In this document: positions 11,322-22,475 of the stretch, one piece after another
Layout: every line of letters begins with the position of its first letter
How positions within the stretch are numbered: the first letter of the stretch is position 1
Program-made: the position numbers and the translations under genes
The notes under the pieces: model-generated
Databases searched by the model: none
What the model was told of the DNA's origin: nothing
Seen by the model: the letters and a program-made list of their open reading frames with translations, nothing else
Assembly (NCBI GenBank): GCA_963817885.1
Contig: CAWFQE010000002.1
Coordinates: 62,001 to 126,000, forward strand
Direction: 5' to 3'
Length of the DNA: 64,000 nucleotides
Source of the DNA: CAVOHU01 sp963817885
Lineage (GTDB): Bacteria; Acidobacteriota; Vicinamibacteria; Vicinamibacterales; JAKQTR01

Positions 11322-14233
11322 TGTTCGCCCACGCGCCGGAACGACGGATGCGGGCGGTCCGCGCAATGCTTCTCGTGCTCTGGCTCGTCCTGATCGCGTC
11401 GCTGTTCTACGACCCGTTGACGCCCTTCTTCACGCGGCCAGACACCCTGGCAAGCCCGTTCCGCCTCACTCCCTCCGCTCAGGTGCTGGTGCAAGGACGC
11501 GCGCTTGCGACGGCACCGTATCCGATGGGCGCGCGCATCTTCTGGACGATGATCATCCCGATCATCCCGATGTTCCTGATGCTCGTCGGGCACGAGGCGT
11601 GGCGGCGGATCTGCCCGCTCTCGCTGTCCACTCAGCTGCCGCAGTTCCTGAACCTGCAGATCAAGACGCGCGTCTTCAACCGCAAGACGGGAAACGTCGA
11701 GCGAAGGATCAGGCTGCTCGAGGCCGAGTCGTTCGTCGGACGCCACGCCTGGTTCATCCAGTTCAGCTTTCTTTGGGCCGGCATCACCGGGCGCCTGCTC
11801 TTCATCAACTCGGACCGGACTTTTCTGGCCTTCTTCCTGGTGGGCATCATCGGGCTGGCCGCGCTGGTGGGGCTCCTGTTCGGCGGAAAGACCTGGTGCA
11901 ACTACTTCTGCCCTGTTTCTCCGGTGCAGAAGATCTACACCGGCCCGGCCGGGCTGCTCGAAAGCAAGGCGCACATGACGAAGGGCGTCAGCCAGTCGAT
12001 GTGCCGCACGCACGCGCGCTCGGGTGATCAGAGCACCTGCGTCGGCTGCGTGAGCGCCTGCCCCGACATCGACCTCGAACGCTCCTACTGGGAGTCCCTT
12101 TTCAGGCCGGGCAAGCGCTTTGCGTACTACGGCTACTTCGGCCTGGTCCTGGGTTTCTACACGTACTACTACCTCTACGCGGGCAACTGGAACTACTACT
12201 TCTCGGGCGCGTGGACGCACGAAGCCGGGCAGCTCGATCGCCTCTTCTCGCCGGGGTTCTATTTTGGAGGCGCACCGCTGCCCATTCCAAAGCTCGTCGC
12301 GGCTCCGCTGACCACGGGCCTGTTCGTGCTGGCGTCCTACTCGCTCGGCGTCGCGCTCGAGGCCCTCTACGGGCGCGTGAGGTCCGCGCTCCGCAAGCCG
12401 CTCGGACCGGAAGCCCTCAGGCACCACGGCCTGACGATCAGCGCGTTCGCGACCTTCAATGTGTTCTACCTGTTCGGCGGCCGCCCGAATCTCGCGCTGC
12501 TCCCCTCGAGCCTTCTCAAGGCGGTCGACGTGCTGATCGTCCTGGTGAGCACGCTCTGGCTGAGCCGGGCTCTGCGGCGCGGCCGCGCCGCCTACAAGCG
12601 GGAGTCGCTGGCGCAGAGCATGCTCCGGCAGCTCCGGAAGCTCAAGGTCGACTTCGCCGCGATGCTCGACGGACGGTCCCTCGACGAATTGAATGCCGAC
12701 GAGGTGTACATCCTGTCGACCGCGCTCACGGGCCTGCCGGCCGGGAAGAAGCAGGATCTCTACCGCAGCGTGCTGATGGAGGCGCTGCATCGCGGCGAGG
12801 TCAACGCCGACAACGCCCTCGAGGCGATGAATGAAATCCGCCGGCAGATGGGCATCAGCGAGGAAGAGCATGGTTGCATCATCGGGCCTTTGCTCAAGCT
12901 GCAGCGCGGCGGAGGGCTCGACGCCACCCGCGATCCTTCCCGCGTCCGGCTGCTCAACTACGCGGAGGCCCTCGAGAGCGTCGTCGAGCGGTGCCTCGAA
13001 TCCGGCAACCCGCCTGCGCGAGGAACTGAAGTCGCGCGAGAACGCGAGGGAACTGAGGAAGCTCCGATCCATCTTCGACGTGTCGGATGTCGAGCACGAC
13101 GAGATCCTCGGCGCTCTGCTCGGCGAGAGCAGCCTGGCCGTTCACGAGGCGCAGGGACTGCTGGAAGAGATGGCCGAAGCGACGTCTCGAATTGATGCGC
13201 TCGCCCGTCAGCGTGGCACTTCCCGCATTTCCGGCGTCGAACTGCTGGTGCATCACCTGGAGCGAAGGCGCCGAAACCTGGCGATGAAGTTCCTGGGCGT
13301 CCTGAAGACCGTCCCCGACACTGCTGACGGAAGGGCCCTGGCGCGGTGGTTCAATGTCCTGCGTTCGGGCCAGGCCCAGGACTCACGAGCCGTCGGCAAT
13401 CCCGGCATTTCCTCACCCGTCACCGGCGGGGTCCATGCCGGCCTCCTGGAGATTCTCACCGAGGACCCAGGCCGGAGCCGGGCGTTCCTCGACGGGGATG
13501 CGGCCGAGAGATTCGGCACGCTGCGGCGCCTGTACCTCGAGTCGGCCCGATCCGCGCGAGTATCTCGAGCAGACAGCGCAAGGGTCCGAGGCCGCACCCG
13601 CAGCGGTTGCGTTGTCCGTGCTGGCTCAGCTGGATTCGGCGCGGGGAACCGACCTGGCGGCGAAGACGCTGCAGTCGGAGAACCGGTCCTGGCTCATGGA
13701 CGAAGTGGCCAGGGCTGTCCTGGGACGTGGCGGCGGAGAGACGGGCGGAGACGGCGAGCATGCGGGCCGGACGGCGATCGATGACTACGAGGTCGAGCCT
13801 GCGGCCACGATCAGCAAGATGATCGAGCTCGTTCAAGAGCAGGCTCTTTCAACAGCTGGGACTGGAGGTGCTGGCGTCGATCGCGCGCGACGCCGAGGCC
13901 CGCCGCTACCGCACCGGCGGGACGGTCTGCCGGTTCGGAGAGCGGTCCGACTGCGTCTTCGTCGTGTGCCGCGGCGGCGCCGACGTGCGTCTGCCCCGCA
14001 ACGGGGGCTTCAAGTGGGTGGACGCGGTCGGCGAAGGGGACTCCATCGGGGAGCTCGGCGTGATCACCGGCCAGCCACGATCGGCTACCGTCACGGTGAA
14101 CCGCGACGGCAGCAGGCTGTTGAGCATCAGGGACAGCGCCCTGCTCACGGTGTTGAATCAGGATGCGAACGCGTCGATGAGCTTTCTCGAGCTCCTCAGC
14201 AGCCGGAACCAGGCGCTGTTGGAGAAGATGTGA
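11321..14233 (+). CDS. NapH-like membrane 4Fe-4S protein with C-terminal cyclic-nucleotide-binding domain (three frameshifts)
   Basis: One gene of about 970 codons after correcting three one-base insertions near 13015, 13555 and 13850. The N-terminal half is a polytopic membrane protein with iron-sulfur motifs TWCNYFCPVSPVQK and CVGCVSACPD, like the NapH/RdxA electron-transfer family. The middle is a long helical region. The last 120 residues are a cNMP-binding beta-roll (FGERSDCVFVVCRGG, GEGDSIGELGVITGQPRSAT). It starts inside the stop of the upstream reductase (TAATG), so the two are translationally coupled. Electrons may flow from NAD(P)H through the reductase to this protein, gated by a nucleotide or redox ligand; that is inference. 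The three separate fragments would otherwise look like decayed genes. Confidence 0.82.
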
Positions 14234-14275
14234 GCGGCCGGCGGCTGGCGGCTCACGGCCGGCGGGGCGACTGCG

Positions 14276-15014
14276 TCAGAAGGAGAGGAGGCGGCGGCTG
14301 GAGCGTATCCACGCCCGCGCCTCCTTGTGCCACGGACACAGCCGATCCAGCTCGCGCCAGAACCGCACGGAGTGGTTGAGATGGCGAAGATGGACCAGCT
14401 CGTGCAGCAGGACGTAGTCGCCGACCTGCTGCGGGAGCTGGATCAGGCGCCAGTTGAGCGAGACATGACCGCCCGGCGAGCACGAGCCCCAGCGCGATTT
14501 CTGATTGCGGACCGACACGGCGGCCACCTCGAATCCGTGGGCCAGCGCCAGCTCGCCGAGGCGCACCGGCAACTCGAGCGACGCGAGATGCCGGAGGTGG
14601 CGCTCGACCGGGGGCCGCAGATCCTCTGAGGCCGAAGCCGAAGCCTTGAACTTCTGATCAGCAAAGCTCACTTCAATCCGGGGCCCTGCGGCACTGACAC
14701 ACAGGTGGTGCTCGACGCCGCGGTAGAGCACGCGCGACCCCTCCAGCCACGGACCGCGCGAGGACATCTCCTGCGCGCGCTTCTCCCGCTCCCGCTCGAT
14801 CCAGCGCCGCTTCTCCTGCAGGAACTGCTCGGCTCCTGCGCGCGCCCCCCCTCGCGGGAATCGTCACGCGCAGCCCGCCGTCGTCACGAACGCGAAGAAT
14901 ATAGTGGCGGGCGCGGCGGTGCCGGACGAACTCCACGGGCACGCCCTGGCCCGAGACGATGAACACGGTCGGCGTCGGGCGGGACTCCCGCTCGAACCGC
15001 AGTCGCAGTTGCAT
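14276..15014 (-). CDS. YgjP-type zinc metallopeptidase (DUF45), frameshifted
   Basis: The zinc motif HELVHLRHLNHS, preceded by NQKSRWGSCS and followed by a Trp-rich helix, is diagnostic of the DUF45/YgjP-like metal-dependent hydrolases. These are gluzincin-like proteins found beside restriction systems or alone. The N-terminus (MQLRLRFERE, VPVEFVRHRRARHYILRVR) reads in one frame from ATG 15014. The catalytic part reads in the next frame after a G-run near 14852, again one extra base. The corrected protein has about 245 residues. It is convergent with the cNMP gene. The substrate is unknown. Confidence 0.85.
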
Positions 15015-15096
15015 GTTCCGACATCATACGCCCGACGCTCGGGGCGACACGAGATCGCGGCCGGCTCGAGCCCGGATGCGATTCGCCCGGGCGGGT

Positions 15097-17052
15097 CTAT
15101 TTCAGCGTGCGAGTCAGCTCGTCGATCGCACGGCGCGCGGCGTCGTTCGCGGGGTTGATGGCGAGGACCTCGGTGAACGCCTTCACGGCGTCGCGGTCGC
15201 GCCCGGCCTTGCGGAGCGCCACGCCGAGATTGAATCGGGCGAGCTCCCACGAGGGATTGAGGCGGGTGGCTTCGGAGAACGCCGCGATCGCCTCGTCCAC
15301 CCGGCCGGCGTTGGCGAGCACGATGCCGAGGTCGTTGTAGGCCCCCGCCGAATCGGGATCGAGACGCAGGGCCACTGTGAACTCGGCAATCGCCTGCTCG
15401 CTCTGGCCAAGGGCCGTCAGCGCCACGCCAAGGCCGAGATGCGCTTCGGCGGCGTCCGGATCGAGGCGAAGCGCCTCCCGGAACTGGGTCGCCGCGTCCC
15501 TGGCCTGCCCGTTCCTGGCAAGGACGGTGCCGAGGTTCTGGCGAGCCGGCACCGACCGCGGCTCGAGCGTCACGGCAGCCGAGTATTCCGAGATGGCCTC
15601 CGAAGGCTTCCCCATCCTGTCGTAGATCTCACCGAGCAGGCTTCGATAGTTCGCCGCATACGGCGCCAGCCGCACGGCCTCCTGAACGTGAGCAGCGGCC
15701 TCCGGCAGCCTGCCCGCCTCGGCCTCCAGGGCACCCAGGCCCGCGTGAGCGCGGTGATTGCCCGTGGTCACCTCGAGCGCCCGCCCCCACAGCGACGCAC
15801 TGTCCTGCCAGTACCACACCTGCCCGCGAGCGGCGATCGCACAGGACAGAATGGCGGCTGCCGCAACGGCTGCCAGCGCGACGCGCGGGACGGACCAGCG
15901 CGCCGAGAGCGCCGCACTCCCCCACACGGCGATGATCGCGATCCCGATGAGCGGCACGTAAGTGAAACGATCGGCCATCAGCTGGTCCCCGGCCTGAACC
16001 AGGCCAACGACGGGGAGCAGCGTGACGAGGTACCAGAGCCAGCCCGACAGGATGAAGGGATAGCGCCTGTATCCACGCCAGGCGGCGATCGACACCAGCG
16101 TGATGAGAAGTGCCGCGCCGCCGATCTTCCACCATTCCGGCATCCCCGCCGGGTACGGGTAGAACGCCGCGAGGCGGGCCGGCCACAGCATCGTGCCGAT
16201 GGAGGCGAGGTAGGACACCACGGCGTTGGCGGCGCGATAGCCGAGCGGGAGCGCCTCGAGCGGCGCAACCGCACCGGCCTGGCGCTGCACCAGGAAGGTC
16301 GCGATCGCCGAGGCGACAGCCATCGCCAGCAGCGGCAGCTTCTCGAGCACGAGGCGGGCGAACGACGGAGGGACCTCATCAGGCTGCCTGCCCTTCCGGC
16401 GAACACTCGCCGGCGGCTCCCGGCGTTTCAGGCGTTCGAGCGGCCACAGGTCGAGCACGAGGAGGAGCACCGGCAGGCTCACCAGCATGGGTTTGGCCAT
16501 CAGCCCGAGTGCGAACAGCAGGGCCACGGCCAGGTACCGCAGCGCCGCGGGCCGCCTGACGTACCACGTATACGTCCAGATCGTGAGCAGAAGGAACAGC
16601 GTGCTCAGCACGTCCTTCCGCTCCGCAATCCACGCCACCGATTCCACGTGAAGCGGGTGAACCGCAAACAGCGCCGCCACGCACGCGCTGCGCCAGGTTG
16701 CGCCGGTCATCTTTCGCAGCAGCAGGAAGAGGAGAATGGTGTTGGCGACGTGAAGGAGGACGCTCGTGACGTGATGACCGCCGGCGTAGAGGCCGTAGAG
16801 CTGCACGTCCAGCATGTGCGAGAGCCACGTCAGCGGGTGCCAGTAGAACTCCGACCCTGCGGTGATGGCCCAGCCGACGCCGCGCCAGCTCAACCCGGCG
16901 AGAACCTGGGGATTACCGGTGACGAACCAGGGATCGTCGAACGACACGAACCCGAAGTTCCGCACGGGACTGAAGACGATCACGACCAGCGCGGCGAGAC
17001 CCGTGGCGATCCAGAGGGCCTGTCGCGTGGGTGCTGTTGAGGTGCCGACCAT
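15097..17052 (-). CDS. Polytopic membrane protein with C-terminal TPR repeats
   Basis: 651 residues. Residues 1-400 contain about ten membrane helices with the loop motifs FDDPWFVTGNP and HPLHVESVAWIAERKDVLS, typical of a family widespread in Acidobacteria and Planctomycetes and resembling GT-C glycosyltransferases (TMTC-like). Residues 430-650 are six or seven TPR units (for example AYNDLGIVLANAGRVDEAIAAFSEA). The family is often suggested to be a membrane protein O-glycosyltransferase; the acidic FDD early in the protein fits a GT-C catalytic loop. No partner gene is adjacent. Confidence 0.82.
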   Translation of the reverse strand: MVGTSTAPTRQALWIATGLAALVVIVFSPVRNFGFVSFDDPWFVTGNPQVLAGLSWRGVGWAITAGSEFYWHPLTWLSHMLDVQLYGLYAGGHHVTSVLLHVANTILLFLLLRKMTGATWRSACVAALFAVHPLHVESVAWIAERKDVLSTLFLLLTIWTYTWYVRRPAALRYLAVALLFALGLMAKPMLVSLPVLLLVLDLWPLERLKRREPPASVRRKGRQPDEVPPSFARLVLEKLPLLAMAVASAIATFLVQRQAGAVAPLEALPLGYRAANAVVSYLASIGTMLWPARLAAFYPYPAGMPEWWKIGGAALLITLVSIAAWRGYRRYPFILSGWLWYLVTLLPVVGLVQAGDQLMADRFTYVPLIGIAIIAVWGSAALSARWSVPRVALAAVAAAAILSCAIAARGQVWYWQDSASLWGRALEVTTGNHRAHAGLGALEAEAGRLPEAAAHVQEAVRLAPYAANYRSLLGEIYDRMGKPSEAISEYSAAVTLEPRSVPARQNLGTVLARNGQARDAATQFREALRLDPDAAEAHLGLGVALTALGQSEQAIAEFTVALRLDPDSAGAYNDLGIVLANAGRVDEAIAAFSEATRLNPSWELARFNLGVALRKAGRDRDAVKAFTEVLAINPANDAARRAIDELTRTLK

Positions 17053-17132
17053 GGCTGTGACCGCTCAACGATGAACGTGAATGAACTGGGGCCATGGAAG
17101 ATACGGCCGTCGGCGTTGATCTGTTTCATGTC

Positions 17133-17245
17133 GGGCTAGGGGCTAGGGGCTAGGGGCTAGGGGCTAGGGGCTAGGGGCTAGGGGCTAGGGGCTAGGGGCT
17201 AGGGGCTAGGGGCTAGGGGCTAGGGACTAGGGGCTAGGGGCAGGG
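17133..17245. repeat. Heptamer satellite, unit GGGGCTA, about 15 copies
   Basis: Near-perfect tandem 7-bp repeats with a few variants at the right end (GGGACTA, GGGGCAG). G-runs every seven bases on one strand could form G-quadruplexes. The period is a poor fit to the helical repeat, so a simple slippage array is the likeliest origin. Confidence 0.95.
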
Positions 17246-17275
17246 GCAGGCTAGGGCCGCAGGCCTCAGGCCTCA

Positions 17276-17320
17276 AGTCTCAAGCCCCAAGCCCCAAGCC
17301 CCAAGCCCCAGGCCCCAGGC
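17276..17320. repeat. Heptamer array, unit CCCCAAG, about 6 copies
   Basis: A short tandem array in the same intergenic space as the GGGGCTA array but with the G-rich strand reversed. The two together could fold as a long imperfect hairpin. Confidence 0.85.
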
Positions 17321-17640
17321 CCGCCGCCCCCCCCGCGATCGCGAATCGGCGCAGCTGATGTAGACTCGATCGGTCTCCGGCGTCCTCGAAGGGGGGCGGA
17401 GGCCGGCGCCCGGCCGGCAGGGTGTCACTTCAAGACCTGCCGTAACCGAAGCCGGACAAACGGTTTGCGGCCGCCTCCTTCGATTCCGGACATTGAGTTC
17501 CCTGGCCGTTGGTCGATCCAGGGAACCAGACATATTTGAACTGGCGGGCACCGGGCCCGGGGGCCTCTCGCGCCGTCCATCACGTTCAATCTGGCCGTGG
17601 ACCCGCGGAAGGCACTCGAACAGGAGAAGGACTGCAGGCT

Positions 17641-20600
17641 GTGGCCATCAATCTTGGACTCGATATCGGTGCCGTCGGACTGAAGCTGGCGGTTGTGGCT
17701 TCGGTGGACGACCGGCCACTTCTCGAGGCGCTTTGCGCCGCCCATCCCGAATTCCGGTTCGTCGAGGAGGCCCCCTCGCCGCTGGTGGTCTCGGACTATC
17801 GGCGCGTCGCCGGAAGCCCGATCGAATCGACATACAACCTGCTGCACTCCGTCTACGAGTCGATTCCCGAGTCGCGCATCGAGGGCATCCGCGTCACCGG
17901 TTCGGGCAGCCGCACGATCGCCAAGATCCTCGGCATCTACTACGAGAACGAGTTCAAGGCGACCGCGCACATGGTCTCGCACTTCTATCCGGACGTGCGG
18001 ACCGTGTTCGAGATTGGCGGCGAGAGCTCCAGGTACATGCGGCTCGAGCGGCATCGAGGGCGAAGAGGCGAGCATCATCGCCGACTACGAGCGAAGCGGC
18101 GAGTGCGCGGCCGGCACCGGTTCGTTCCTCGACCAGCAGGCGCTCCGGATGGGCTATTCGGCCGAGGAGATGGGCGAGGTCGTGTGCACCGCGACCTCGG
18201 CGGCGCGGATCGCGGGCCGGTGCTCGGTGTTCGCCAAGTCGGACATGATCCACGCGCAGCAGAAAGGCAGCACCCCGGCCGAGATCCTGCGCGGGCTGTG
18301 CCGCGCCGTCGCCCTCAACTTCAAGAGCAGCGTCGTCAAGGGCCGGACGGTCAGCAGGCCGGCGCTTTTCGTGGGAGCGGTCGCATGCAACGCCGGCGTC
18401 GTCAACGCGCTGCGCGAGGCCTTCGAGCTCGACGAACACTCGCTTATCGTGCCGCCGCTCTACGCGTGGTGCGCGGCCATCGGCGCGGCGATGCTCGAGG
18501 CGGGCGATCCGCAGAAGCGCTCGTTCGGCGAAATCCACCGTCTCCGCCAGCACGACGCGCACCGGAACACTCACGAGGGCATCCCGCTGACGCAGGGGAA
18601 GGTCATCCAGCTGCGCGACTCGGTGCCGCCGTACGTCCCGCCGCCGGGCGACGCGAAGATCGTGGGCTACCTCGGCATCGACGTCGGGTCGGTCTCGACC
18701 AACGTGGTCGTCATCAACGAAGCCGGTGACGTGGTGTTCGACGACTACCTGCGAACGGCCGGGCGGCCCGTCGAGGCCGTGCAGCAGGGGCTGACCGACC
18801 TCGAGCCGCGCCTGGGGCGATCGGCTGATCATCGCCGGGGTCGGCACGACCGGATCCGGCCGCGAGCTGGTCGGCGAGTTCGTGGGCGCCGACGTCGTCA
18901 ACGACGAGATCACGGCGCACAAGACCGGCGCCGTGCACGTCAGCACCGTGCACAACGGCGACCCGGTCGACACGATCTTCGAGATCGGCGGCCAGGACTC
19001 CAAGTTCATCTCGCTCGAGAACGGCGTCGTGGTGGACTTCACGATGAACGACGCCTGCGCGGCCGGCACCGGATCGTTCCTCGAGGAGCAGGCCGAGAAG
19101 CTCGGCATCAGCATCAAGGGCGAGTTCGCCAGGCTCGCGCTCTCCTCCACCAAGCCGTCGCGGCTCGGCGAGCGCTGCACCGTCTTCATGGAGCACGACG
19201 TCACGCAGTGGCTCCACCGCGGCGAATCGATTCCGGACCTGGTGGCCGGCCTGTCGTACTCCATCGCGTTGAACTACCTGAACCGCGTCGTCCGCGGGCG
19301 CCACATCGGCAAGACGATCTACTTCCAGGGCGGCACGGCGTACAACGACGCCGTGGCGGCGGCCTTCGCGGCCCTGCTCGAGAGGCCCATCGTCGTCCCG
19401 CCCTTCAACGGGGTGATCGGGGCCATCGGGATGTGCCTGCTGGCGCGCGACTGGCACAGGGCCAGCCACGGCGAGACGCGGTTCCGCGGCTACGATTTCA
19501 ACCAGCTCAAGCAGGTGGCGCGCGATTTCGTCTGCAAGGCGTGCACGAACGAATGCGACATCCGCGAGGTGACCATCGAGGGGCGCAAGACGTACTGGGG
19601 CGACAAGTGCTCCGACAAGTACCGGCGCCCTTCTCCCTCGGCGCGCGTGCCGGTCATCGACGACCTGTTCGCCTATCGCGATCGCCTGGTCGAAGAGGTC
19701 ACCGGCCGCCCGATGGCGCCGCCGAAGAAGATCGAGCCTGGCCCGCTCACGATCGGCATCCCCCGGACGATGACGACCTACGAGCGGTATCCGTTCTGGC
19801 AGACGTACTTCGACAAGCTCGGAGTGCGGACCGTGTTTTCGCGCGCCACCGACAGCTCGATTGCGTCGAGAGGCGTGGAGCTGGCCCTGGCGCAGCCGTG
19901 CTACCCGATCCAGGTCGCGCACGGGCACGTGTCGTCGCTCATCGAACTGGGAACCGACTACGTGCTGGTGCCGAACATGATCGACTCCGAGTCGCACGAG
20001 GAATCGGAGTGCATCGCGCATTTCTGCCCGTGGACGCAGACGCTGCCCTTCGTCGTCCGGACCGCCCCCGGCCTGAGCGAGCACGCGTCGCGGATCCTGG
20101 CGCCGACGCTGCACTTCCAGCTCGGCCTCGAGCACATCAAGGGCGAGCTCATCGAGACCGCCCAGCGGCTGGGCGCCTCGCGGCGGGCCAGTGACGCGGC
20201 GGTCGACGCCGCCTTCGCGGTGCAGCGCACCTTCCAGCAGCGCCTGATCGAGGCCGGCGGGCACGCGATGGAAATCCTGGATCAGAGCGGCGAGCCTGGC
20301 ATCGTCCTGATTGGGCGCCCGTACAACATCTACGACCGCAGCATCAACTGCGACATCCCGCGGAAGCTCCGCCACTACTACGGCGCGAACGTGATCCCGC
20401 TGGACTTCCTGGTGACCGGCCGCGAAAAGATCTCCGACCTTCATCAGAACATGTACTGGACGTCCGGGCAGCGCATGCTCGAGGCCGCCCGCATCGTGGC
20501 GGCGCGTCCAAACCTGCACATCATCTTCCTGTCCAACTTCAAGTGCGGTCCCGATTCCTACATCCGATACTTCACCCGACAGGTCGCCGGTGAACCACTG

Positions 20601-20750
20601 CTGCTCCTGCAATTCGACGGGCACGGCAATGACGGCGGCTACCTGACCCGTTGCGAGGCGTACCTCGAGAGCAAGGGCATCCTGCGATGTTACGGAGATC
20701 CGAAGTCCCCGAGCCCGGACCAGGCCGGCTCTCAGCCGACCATCCACTGA
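17641..20750 (+). CDS. 2-hydroxyacyl-CoA dehydratase activase, double BadF/HgdC ATPase plus DUF2229 (two frameshifts)
   Basis: After correcting one-base insertions near 18050 and 18818 this is one protein of about 1035 residues from GTG 17641. It has two ASKHA/BadF-type ATPase modules, each with LGLDIG or LGIDVGS phosphate-binding strands and a CAAGTGSFL motif that ligates the bridging [4Fe-4S] cluster. A cysteine-containing segment follows (CKACTNECDIRE), then a DUF2229 region (IGIPRTMTTYERYPFWQTYF). Activases of this type use ATP to push a low-potential electron into 2-hydroxyacyl-CoA dehydratases or benzoyl-CoA-type reductases. The partner component is the next, overlapping gene. The natural substrate is unknown; fused forms of unknown role are common in anaerobes and soil bacteria. 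Confidence 0.87.
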
Positions 20751-22015
20751 AGGGCAAGAAGGTCTACATCCCTCCGATGGCGCACGGCGGCGCGCGAGTG
20801 TTCGCGGCAGGGTTTCGTGCGCTCGGGGTCGAAGCGTCGACCACCCCCGCTTCCGACGAGCGGACCCGGGAGCTGGGGGCCCGCCACACCACGGGCGAAG
20901 AGTGCTTCCCCGCCAAGGTGACCGTCGGGGACTTCATGAAGGTCCTGGAGCGGCCGGGCAACGACACGGCGGCGACCGTGTTCTTCATGCCCACGGCGGA
21001 CGGCCCGTGTCGGTTCGGCCAGTACGCGTACCACCTTCGGCACGTGCTCGATGCCAGCGGCTACAAGGACGCGGGCATCCTGTCTCCATCGAGCAAGAAC
21101 TCCTACGGTGATCTCGGCAACCTCGCGCGCCCGTTCGTCCGCACGGGCTGGCGGATGCTGGTCGTGTCGGACATCCTCCAGAAGCTGCTGCTCCAGCACC
21201 GCCCGTACGAACGGACGCCGGGCATGACGGACAAGGTCTACGAGGAGTGCCTGGTCGATGTGTGCGACACGGTGGAACGCACGCCAACGACGCCCGCACC
21301 GCAGATCCACGGCATCAAGGTGGTCCTGGGCCGGTGCAAGGACCGCTTTGCGTCGATCGATCTGCGGCCGGACGATTCCCGGCTGCTCATCGGCGTCATC
21401 GGCGAGATCTTCTGCCGGCTCAACACCTACTCGAACGAAGACGCCATCAGGCGCATCGAGGAGGCAGGAGGCGAAGTCTGGCTGGCGGGCGTCACCGAGT
21501 GGCTGTGGTACACGGTGTCGGAAACCTACCGCAAGCTGAAGCTGACCGGCCGCCAGTACTCGCTGGAGACGGTCGGCACGTGGGTGCGCGAGAAGGTGCA
21601 GCATCGCGACGAACATCAGCTGCTGGAAGCGTTCCACGACGAGTTCCGCGGCTACGAGGAGCCCGGCGTCTACGACGTGCTCGATGCGGCGGCGCCGTAC
21701 CTGCCGGTGGGCGGGGCGCTCGGGGAAATGGTGCTGAACGTGGGCCGTGCCGTGTGCCAGGCCCGGCAGGGCGTGGACGGCATCATCGACATCAGCCCCT
21801 TCACCTGCATGAACGGCATCGTCTGCGAGGCGGTGTATCCGTCGGTGTCGCGGGATCTCGGCGGGCTTCCGATACGCACGCTGTACTTCGACGGCACGCC
21901 GCAGGATCTGGAGGCAAGCCTGCCCGTGTATATGGATCTGGCGCGCGGCTACCAGCGGAAAAAGACCGCGAAGCGTCCGCCCTCCGCGGCGACGCGAAGG
22001 AACGGAAAGCACTGA
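20687..22015 (+). CDS. 2-hydroxyacyl-CoA dehydratase D-component-like protein (HgdB family)
   Basis: About 442 residues from ATG 20687, overlapping the end of the activase gene by 64 nt in another frame. Conserved cysteines (GEECFPAKVTVGDF, PCRFGQY, ISPFTCMNGIVCEA) match the Fe-S-ligating dehydratase subunit fold (COG3580/3581). In many genomes these residues are the C-terminal end of one giant activase-dehydratase polypeptide. Here they form a separate overlapping frame. The shift (0 to 2) differs from the simple insertions elsewhere, so a real split with translational coupling is as likely as an error. Confidence 0.82.
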   Translation: MLRRSEVPEPGPGRLSADHPLKGKKVYIPPMAHGGARVFAAGFRALGVEASTTPASDERTRELGARHTTGEECFPAKVTVGDFMKVLERPGNDTAATVFFMPTADGPCRFGQYAYHLRHVLDASGYKDAGILSPSSKNSYGDLGNLARPFVRTGWRMLVVSDILQKLLLQHRPYERTPGMTDKVYEECLVDVCDTVERTPTTPAPQIHGIKVVLGRCKDRFASIDLRPDDSRLLIGVIGEIFCRLNTYSNEDAIRRIEEAGGEVWLAGVTEWLWYTVSETYRKLKLTGRQYSLETVGTWVREKVQHRDEHQLLEAFHDEFRGYEEPGVYDVLDAAAPYLPVGGALGEMVLNVGRAVCQARQGVDGIIDISPFTCMNGIVCEAVYPSVSRDLGGLPIRTLYFDGTPQDLEASLPVYMDLARGYQRKKTAKRPPSAATRRNGKH

Positions 22016-22475
22016 AGGTCGACAGCCAACGACCCACGGCAGTAGCGACGCTGGTCCAGCTCTGATACGGCCGCGACAGGCAGTCGCTCGGCGGTCCCGG
22101 CTCGACACGCCGGCAAACTGCACCTTGCCGGGTCGTGTCGGCGGCGACGCCGGGTCCCCCTCCACGGGAAACGCTACGCCGTGGCGTTTCCATGCGCACT
22201 TGGTCTTCGCGCATGCGCGCTCGTCCAAGTGCGAAGCGGAGCCTCCCCGGCGTGGACTTCGGCCCTCACGGTGCAGTTTGCAGGTAATTGGGATCGGCGT
22301 GCTCGCAGGGCCCACCTCGCGACCGCCCCTCTCGGCCGTGACGTGTGGAGGCCGGGTCTTCAGACCCCGGGTGGGCGCCAGCTACCGCCTCCGTGGTTGG
22401 GCGGAATCGAGGAAATCCTTCCCCGCCAGCCGCCGGCCGCAGGCCTCTAGCCCCAAGCCTTAAGCCGTGCTCTAT
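22016..22475. other. Intergenic region with structured inverted repeats
   Basis: No gene is supported. Two hairpins stand side by side: GGAAACGC/GCGTTTCC at 22167-22191 and CGCACTTGG/CCAAGTGCG at 22195-22233. Further right is a REP-like segment (GAGGCCGGGTCTTCAGACCC) of a kind also seen near 27410. The genes converge here, so some hairpins may serve as terminators. Confidence 0.6.

Larger units (their letters stand above)
17053..17640. other. Intergenic region with 7-bp satellite arrays
   Basis: The space holds the two heptamer arrays annotated separately. The rest shows no convincing gene. It must contain the divergent promoters of the TPR protein and the CoA-dehydratase activase. Confidence 0.6.

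Noticed and set aside
17133..17245. Origin iterons
   Set aside because: Seven-base G-rich units without AT-rich melting region or DnaA boxes nearby.
20732..22315. 527-codon minus-strand frame over the dehydratase component
   Set aside because: Antisense to a conserved protein; no motif.
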